Below are positions 21,120-24,743 of a DNA stretch of 24,743 bases, in pieces. The position numbers and the translations under genes are program-made. The stretch is from a virus. The stretch lies in IMG/VR virus record IMGVR_UViG_3300028384_000667, positions 1-24,743 of that record, one strand, 5' to 3'. Under the pieces are notes generated by a model, which saw nothing but the letters and a program-made list of their open reading frames with translations, had not been told where the DNA came from and made no database searches. The number at the start of each line of letters is the position of its first letter. The first letter of the stretch is position 1.

Positions 21120-21335
21120 ATGTTAGTTCGTTTACCTGAGTATGATGGCCAGAATTGTGATTACACTGGCATGCCTATGGCTAAAGCCGTAGGTGCTTTT
21201 GCGCGCGGTGCAACTGGCCGTGTTTGTCTTGTCTTGGCGTTCGATGCCGCTGAGGCAACTAACAAGAACTGGGTCACCCTCGAAGAAGTCGAGGCTTGGG
21301 CCGAGTCAGAGCCGGGTGGTTACTTGGACTATTAG
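21120..21335 (+). CDS. Small hypothetical protein
   Basis: 71 aa: MLVRLPEYDGQNCDYTGMPM at the N-terminus, then a hydrophobic strand (GRVCLVLAFDAAEA) and an acidic C-terminus (LEEVEAWAESEPGGYLDY). Two cysteines, not paired as CxxC. It begins 10 nt after the previous gene with an AAGGAG ribosome site, so it is in the same operon. No family recognised. Confidence 0.7.
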   Translation: MLVRLPEYDGQNCDYTGMPMAKAVGAFARGATGRVCLVLAFDAAEATNKNWVTLEEVEAWAESEPGGYLDY

Positions 21336-21364
21336 TCCTTGTAACTATTTTACAGAAATAGTGT

Positions 21365-21393
21365 TGTACAGCAGTGGTAGTTTGCAGTATAAT
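21365..21393 (+). promoter_or_regulatory. Sigma70-type promoter
   Basis: TGTACA (21365-21370), 17-nt spacer, TATAAT (21388-21393), followed by GGTCAAATGGAGGAAA, sharing the TCAAATGGA leader with the duplicated promoters; here GGAGG also serves as ribosome site for 21419. Confidence 0.72.
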
Positions 21394-21418
21394 GTATCGG
21401 TCAAATGGAGGAAAGCAG

Positions 21419-21571
21419 ATGAGTAGCATGAGAGATTTTTCGAAGAAAGAATATCTACGTCCTAAGAAGCAGATTGGTTCTTCCGAGTTCGTAGCGTGGG
21501 GTACACTCATCGCCATGGGTATGGCACTTGGTTTTATTTTCGGCTACGGCCTTCTCTACACAGGAGTTTAA
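21419..21571 (+). CDS. Small single-pass membrane protein
   Basis: 50 aa from the ATG at 21419, which has GGAGG 7 nt upstream; upstream in-frame ATGs lie inside the promoter. A basic N-terminus (MRDFSKKEYLRPKKQ) precedes one transmembrane helix at about residues 24-48 (FVAWGTLIAMGMALGFIFGY) with GxxxG-like spacing suggesting self-association. The positive N-terminus predicts an N-in orientation. It is an early gene by promoter type. Candidate for an envelope-modifying or superinfection-immunity peptide; function not known. Confidence 0.68.
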   Translation: MSSMRDFSKKEYLRPKKQIGSSEFVAWGTLIAMGMALGFIFGYGLLYTGV

Positions 21572-21573
21572 TC

Positions 21574-21858
21574 ATGACTAGCCTACAAGGACACGTTTGC
21601 ACTACTTATCATGATCTTGTCGACACTTTCGGCATGCCAACTTACCTCGACACTAGTGACGACGGTAAAGTCACTACTGAGTGGGAAATCACCGGTGTTG
21701 ACATGTTCGGTAACTATACGCCTATTACCATCTACGATTGGAAAGAGTATGATGGTGGTGAGATGGCGCGCTCTGGTCTTAAGTATGAGTGGCACGTTGG
21801 TGGCAAAGATCGCTCAGCAGTTAATTATGTTCTCGAATGTTTACAAGGAATTGTGTAA
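21574..21858 (+). CDS. Conserved phage hypothetical protein
   Basis: 94 aa from the ATG at 21574 (AGGAG 8 nt upstream), not the longer frame. Residues 27-60 read DTSDDGKVTTEW, then PITIYDWKEYDGG, then YEWHVGGKDRSAV. The pattern D.K...EW...TIYDWK...WHVGG is familiar from small proteins in many phages, of unknown function, probably a compact beta sheet. It starts 2 nt after the membrane peptide and its stop overlaps the next ATG by one base. Confidence 0.78.
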   Translation: MTSLQGHVCTTYHDLVDTFGMPTYLDTSDDGKVTTEWEITGVDMFGNYTPITIYDWKEYDGGEMARSGLKYEWHVGGKDRSAVNYVLECLQGIV

Positions 21859-22214
21859 TGGAAATCAATATACCTGCACCTGAAAATGACGAAGCTCTCG
21901 GTCCTGACTTCAAACAGGAAACTATGATTATGCAGCTTCGCAAAATCGTCGACTCTATTGGCAATCCTACTCCTCTTCATTGGGTTCGTACTGACAATGG
22001 CCGTAATGTATGGATTGCTCACAAGCATGCACGTACTATTGTAGATTTGTACGATAGATTGACTGCACGTGAAGCTAAGTCTTCATACGTCGACAATCGA
22101 ATGGATGCTGCGGTAAATGCATCGATGACACGCGCTAAGCGTCAATTGGTTGAAGCACTGCAAACAACCGAAGGTTTGAATACACTCATTAAGGAGCTAC
22201 GCAATGCAAATTAA
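21858..22214 (+). CDS. Hypothetical protein
   Basis: 118 aa from the ATG at 21858 (TAATG overlap; AAGGA upstream). An acidic N-terminus (INIPAPENDEALGPDF) is followed by a helical segment, a strand with HWVRTDNGRNVWIAHKHARTI (about 41-61) and a long C-terminal helix (ASMTRAKRQLVEALQTTEGL). No catalytic motif is convincing. It belongs to the chain of small early genes 21419-22622 with overlapping starts and stops. Confidence 0.7.
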   Translation: MEINIPAPENDEALGPDFKQETMIMQLRKIVDSIGNPTPLHWVRTDNGRNVWIAHKHARTIVDLYDRLTAREAKSSYVDNRMDAAVNASMTRAKRQLVEALQTTEGLNTLIKELRNAN

Positions 22215-22398
22215 AGATGTCAATGAAAAGTTGAAAGCGTTACGAGTAGCTGAAAACTGTATGAATTCAGTAGTAGCAATTAATCCTAGCGCCGTTACTG
22301 ATGAAGTATTTTCGATGATTAGTGATTTAAAAGTTGATCTCATTGATCATCAATATGATGAGATGAGAGTTGGTAATTTCGTAAACGAGATTGTATGA
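22204..22398 (+). CDS. Small helical hypothetical protein
   Basis: 64 aa, predicted helical: MQIKDVNEKLKALRVAENCM at the start, then SAVTDEVFSMISDLKVDLID. AAGGAG ribosome site inside the end of the previous gene (11-nt overlap). No family recognised. Confidence 0.65.
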   Translation: MQIKDVNEKLKALRVAENCMNSVVAINPSAVTDEVFSMISDLKVDLIDHQYDEMRVGNFVNEIV

Positions 22399-22622
22399 AG
22401 ATATTAAAAGAAGTGACTGTGTGGGATCAGGTAGAATATAAGGTACCGAACCACACATACGCAATCAATGATGCTGGTAAGATGGTGGCTTATAAGAAGT
22501 CAGGCGATACACAGTGGTTTGTATTTCCTAAGCCACGTTTCTTTGATCGTGCACGCCGTAAGTTCATCACTCTTAAGACTGAGAACAGCAAAGTTGCAGC
22601 AGACTTTTTTTCTCATTTGTAA
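22395..22622 (+). CDS. Small basic hypothetical protein
   Basis: 75 aa, basic and beta-like: KEVTVWDQVEYKVPNHTYAI, then GDTQWFVFPKPRFFDRARRK and a helical end. ATGA overlap with the preceding gene shows coupling. Its stop is followed within 15 nt by the -35 box of the next promoter. No family recognised. Confidence 0.68.
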   Translation: MKILKEVTVWDQVEYKVPNHTYAINDAGKMVAYKKSGDTQWFVFPKPRFFDRARRKFITLKTENSKVAADFFSHL

Positions 22623-22632
22623 CTATTTACTG

Positions 22633-22661
22633 TTTACAAACAGATCATTTCTTAGTAGAAT
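22633..22661 (+). promoter_or_regulatory. Sigma70-type promoter before the DUF932 gene
   Basis: TTTACA (22633-22638), 17-nt spacer, TAGAAT (22656-22661), followed by CTTGTAAATTGGAAAA, a variant of the shared TTGTCAAATGGA leader. Confidence 0.75.
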
Positions 22662-22705
22662 AGATCTTGTAAATTGGAAAACACACACAACACAGGTACT
22701 ATATT

Positions 22706-23713
22706 ATGTCGCATGAAGTAGAAATTATCAACGGTCAAGCTCAAATGGCGTACGCAGGTGACGTTCCATGGCACGGTCTTGGTATTAAAGTTGATCCTAA
22801 CCTCTCACCTCAAGAAATTCAGAAGGCTGCTGGTCTCGACTGGTCAGTATCAAAGCAACCAATCTATGCTTCAATGGAAGGCGAAGACCTCATCGAGGTA
22901 ACCGGTAAGAAAGCATTGATTCGTTCATCAGATAACAGCGTTCTCGATGTAGTTGGTGATCAGTGGATCCCAGTGCAGAACGATGACGCGTTTAACTTCT
23001 TTGACGATTATGTCAAAGCTGGTGGCATGGAAATGCACACAGCAGGTTCACTCAAGGATGGTCGTATCGTATGGGCATTGGCAAAAGTCAACGAGACTTT
23101 TACATTGTTCGGTGGTAAGGATCAGGTTGAGTCATATCTTCTCCTCTCTAATCCTCATAATTATGGTCGCGGTGTAGACGTTCGCTTTACTCCCACCCGT
23201 GTGGTGTGCAACAACACCCTATCAATGGCCTTAAACGGTAAGGCATCACTTGGTATCTCTTTGAATCACCGGCAAGAATTTAATGCCGAGAAAGTACGCG
23301 AAGCCCTCGCGCAGGCATCTGAGCAGATGAATCAATATGCTCAAGCCGCAGAGTTCCTCGGTTCAAAGCGATTCAACCAAGATAAATTGACCGAGTACTT
23401 CTCACGTGTCTTCCCTAAGACTACTGGTAAGGACAAGGGTATCAACTTCGAAGAGTTGATGGCCAACATTAAGTCAGGCAAGAACATCCTATCACGGAAT
23501 GCTCAGTCTGCACTTGAGGTCATCGACACTCAGCCCGGTGCAAATCTTGGTGCTGGTACATGGTGGTCTGCTTATAACGCAGTTACTTACATGACTAATC
23601 ACACACTAGGCAATAATGCTGATACTCGTTTGCAGTCGGCTTGGTTTGGTCATAATAAGAATACAAATATTGAAGCACTTGGATTGGCGGTCGAATATGC
23701 AGAGGCTGCCTAA
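22706..23713 (+). CDS. DUF932-type phage/plasmid-like protein
   Basis: 335 aa. MSHEVEIINGQAQMAYAGDV then PWHGLGIKVDP is the hallmark N-terminus of the DUF932 (phage/plasmid-like) family. Further family segments are ALIRSSDNSVLDVVGDQWIPVQN, FTPTRVVCNNTLSMAL and a C-terminal TYMTNHTLGNNADTRLQSAWFG. Members occur on plasmids and large phages; no reaction is established. It has its own promoter and C-ending codons, so is likely early and abundant. The ribosome site is CAGGTAC, 9 nt from the ATG. The C-terminal 17 nt overlap a small membrane-peptide ORF, and a terminator follows. Confidence 0.88.
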   Translation: MSHEVEIINGQAQMAYAGDVPWHGLGIKVDPNLSPQEIQKAAGLDWSVSKQPIYASMEGEDLIEVTGKKALIRSSDNSVLDVVGDQWIPVQNDDAFNFFDDYVKAGGMEMHTAGSLKDGRIVWALAKVNETFTLFGGKDQVESYLLLSNPHNYGRGVDVRFTPTRVVCNNTLSMALNGKASLGISLNHRQEFNAEKVREALAQASEQMNQYAQAAEFLGSKRFNQDKLTEYFSRVFPKTTGKDKGINFEELMANIKSGKNILSRNAQSALEVIDTQPGANLGAGTWWSAYNAVTYMTNHTLGNNADTRLQSAWFGHNKNTNIEALGLAVEYAEAA

Positions 23714-23798
23714 TCCATTCTTTCAAGGTCTAATGTGGGCGTTACTAATGGTAACGCCTTTTTGGCTTATCGTATCGCTGCTCTTTTGGGTAGCATAA
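23697..23798 (+). CDS. Possible 33-aa membrane peptide
   Basis: ATG at 23697 inside the end of the DUF932 gene opens MQRLPNPFFQGLMWALLMVT and continues as one hydrophobic helix (PFWLIVSLLFWVA), stop at 23798. Short proteins of this NPF...G...L type are seen in other phages. The ORF runs through the terminator hairpin at 23738-23763, and the ribosome site is weak, so either the ORF or the terminator could be coincidental. Confidence 0.42.
   Translation: MQRLPNPFFQGLMWALLMVTPFWLIVSLLFWVA
23738..23763 (+). terminator. Intrinsic terminator
   Basis: GGCGTTAC (23738-23745), loop TAATG, GTAACGCC (23751-23758): a perfect 8-bp GC-containing stem directly followed by TTTTT. It is the only classical hairpin-plus-T-run seen here and closes the early region after the DUF932 gene. 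Confidence 0.75.
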
Positions 23799-23801
23799 AT
23801 A
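23794..23801 (+). promoter_or_regulatory. Late promoter motif CATAAATA
   Basis: CATAAATA placed 30 nt upstream of the ATG at 23832, after the terminator; it again contains a TAA stop (of the 33-aa ORF). It would express the SAP-like protein, gp33 and gp59. Confidence 0.45.
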
Positions 23802-23831
23802 TATTTTACACACAACAAATGGAGTAATAAA

Positions 23832-24110
23832 ATGTTAGAGACAGTAGTAACGCTCACTATTATGGCTGCAGTTGCTTACTATCTTTTCGTAGTACGTGCA
23901 AATCAGCCGGCTGATATGGATGAATTTGAAGGTCAAGATCTAACTTTTCCAGACGAAGAAATTATTCAAGACATGATTACAGCCGAATTTTTGAATTCTA
24001 TGTCAAAGACTCAACTGATGAATTGGTGCGAGGAGCGTGGTATTCGAATCGCTAAGAGCTGGACAAAAGCTCGTATTGTTGAAGCAATTCTTGAAGGTGA
24101 TATGACATAG
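23832..24110 (+). CDS. Membrane-anchored SAP/HeH-like protein
   Basis: 92 aa. An N-terminal transmembrane helix (about residues 3-22, TVVTLTIMAAVAYYLFVV) is followed by an acidic linker (PADMDEFEGQDLTFPDEE) and a C-terminal helix-extended-helix MSKTQLMNWCEERGIRIAKS...IVEAIL (about 57-86) of the SAP type, which binds DNA or RNA in other proteins. The combination would tether nucleic acid to the membrane. GGAG ribosome site; its TAG stop overlaps the GTG start of the next gene. Confidence 0.75.
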   Translation: MLETVVTLTIMAAVAYYLFVVRANQPADMDEFEGQDLTFPDEEIIQDMITAEFLNSMSKTQLMNWCEERGIRIAKSWTKARIVEAILEGDMT

Positions 24111-24355
24111 TGACTGTAATTGACGATTCTCCAAAAGAATTCGGTGCACAGTCATTTTTGATCGAGATTGAGAAACTAAGAAGAGATAGCACGGTGTCTT
24201 TAATGGACGCCGTCATCCATTACTGTGAAAAAAACAACGTTGAAATAGAATCCGTTGCACAATACATGAAGAAAAATCTCGTACTTAAATCTCAGCTCGA
24301 AGAAGAGGCTGAGCAACTGAATTACTTACAAAAGACAGCAAGGTTACCAATTTGA
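24110..24355 (+). CDS. 33: Late transcription co-activator gp33
   Basis: 81 aa with a GTG start at 24110 overlapping the previous stop (TAGTG); AAGGTGA lies upstream. T4 gp33 (112 aa) bridges the sliding clamp and the RNA polymerase beta flap to activate late promoters. Here FLIEIEKLRRDSTVSLMDAV then HYCEKNNVEIESVAQYM match the short gp33 of marine T4-like phages, and EEAEQLNYLQKTARLPI is the C-terminal flap/clamp-contact tail. The gene directly upstream of a gp59-type gene is as in T4, which strengthens the call. Confidence 0.82.
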   Translation: MTVIDDSPKEFGAQSFLIEIEKLRRDSTVSLMDAVIHYCEKNNVEIESVAQYMKKNLVLKSQLEEEAEQLNYLQKTARLPI

Positions 24356-24360
24356 GTTTA

Positions 24361-24743
24361 ATGGTTATGGACGCGTTCGATGCATTTCAAAAGTATCTCG
24401 CGATAAAGTTACACTTTAACAACAAAAATTATGACTTCTTTAAGTACAATGGAAAAGTAACAGCTCAACGGTCTAAGTTCGAGACCCGTAATGACAAGTA
24501 TCACTTTCATAGATTGTCTAAAAGATATCAAGATCAGCTAGATCTTTTCCTTGCCTGTAATCTACTCAACAACAATAAGATTTGGGTAGGTGATTTACTT
24601 GAACAAGAATGTGAAAATTTATTCAAGGAACACAAGAAAAAGCTTGAGTCACTTGAATATACCTTTCGAACTGATATGTCTCAGTTCGATTCTCTTGATG
24701 AAGCCTTTGTAGTAAAATCAAGAGGAGATTGGCCTGATATACT
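24361..24743 (+). CDS. 59: DNA helicase loader gp59 (N-terminal part)
   Basis: Cut by the window end; 127 codons visible. gp59 loads the gp41 helicase onto forked or single-stranded DNA covered by gp32. The visible part aligns with T4 gp59: FQKYLAIKLHFNNKNYDFFK then YNGKV (HMNGKYDVIKYN in T4), RNDKYHFHRLSKRYQDQLDL (RRDKYFFQKLSEKY in T4), FLACNLLNNNKIWVGDLLEQ (FISNLVANQDAWIGD in T4). Starts at 24361 and 24367 (MDAFDAF) are both possible; a TTG at 24352 has the best-spaced AAGG but adds three residues. It directly follows gp33. Confidence 0.88.
   Translation, partial: MVMDAFDAFQKYLAIKLHFNNKNYDFFKYNGKVTAQRSKFETRNDKYHFHRLSKRYQDQLDLFLACNLLNNNKIWVGDLLEQECENLFKEHKKKLESLEYTFRTDMSQFDSLDEAFVVKSRGDWPDI

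Noticed and set aside
23805-23833. TTTACA-N17-TAAAAT promoter
   Set aside because: The -10 would overlap the ATG of the gene at 23832, and the GGAG ribosome site lies in the spacer, so it is likely fortuitous.

Overview
The window is a near-contiguous, almost entirely plus-strand stretch of a T4-like (myovirus-type) phage genome, with the gene content typical of marine T4-like phages. Evidence: a gp61-type primase, class Ia ribonucleotide reductase NrdA/NrdB with glutaredoxins, dCMP deaminase, T4 RNase H, PhoH, a Cas4/RecB-type exonuclease, the late-transcription co-activator gp33 directly followed by the helicase loader gp59 (as in T4), lysine-rich virion proteins and NATAAATA late-promoter motifs. 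There are no photosystem genes, and no host can be named from the sequence. A bacterial-type isocitrate lyase suggests a heterotrophic, acetate- or fatty-acid-using proteobacterium, but that is inference.

Layout. 1-3.7 kb: two lysine-rich modular virion-type proteins, a small acidic protein and a conserved structural-type protein. 3.7-5.6 kb: conserved phage proteins including a three-segment holin candidate and a coiled-coil membrane protein. 5.6-11.9 kb: nucleotide and replication block (primase, glutaredoxin, nrdA, nrdB, a small zinc ribbon, dCMP deaminase, GIY-YIG-like nuclease, second thioredoxin-fold protein). 11.9-13.2 kb: glycosyltransferase and a hypothetical. 13.2-15.8 kb: RNase H, conserved phage proteins, FmdB-like protein, PhoH. 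15.8-17.8 kb: overlapping trio of exonuclease, FkbM-type methyltransferase and 2OG-Fe(II) oxygenase. 17.8-19.6 kb: an accessory island with the only minus-strand gene (a secreted small protein behind two GNRA-capped hairpins), tRNA-Pro(UGG), a complete isocitrate lyase and a probable broken small ORF. 19.6-23.8 kb: early-type region of small unknown genes under strong sigma70-like promoters, two of them a ~114-bp duplication, one with a structured repeat-containing leader, ending in a DUF932-type gene and a hairpin-plus-T-run terminator. 23.8-24.7 kb: membrane/SAP-like protein, gp33, and the start of gp59, cut by the window end.

Working together: NrdA/B, glutaredoxin, dCMP deaminase, primase, RNase H, exonuclease and gp59 supply dNTPs and drive replication. 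gp33 serves late promoters such as CATAAATA before the structural gene at 3367. The early promoters share TTTACA-N17-TATAAT and often a TCAAATGGA leader. The isocitrate lyase would divert host isocitrate into glyoxylate and succinate and is the most striking accessory gene here.
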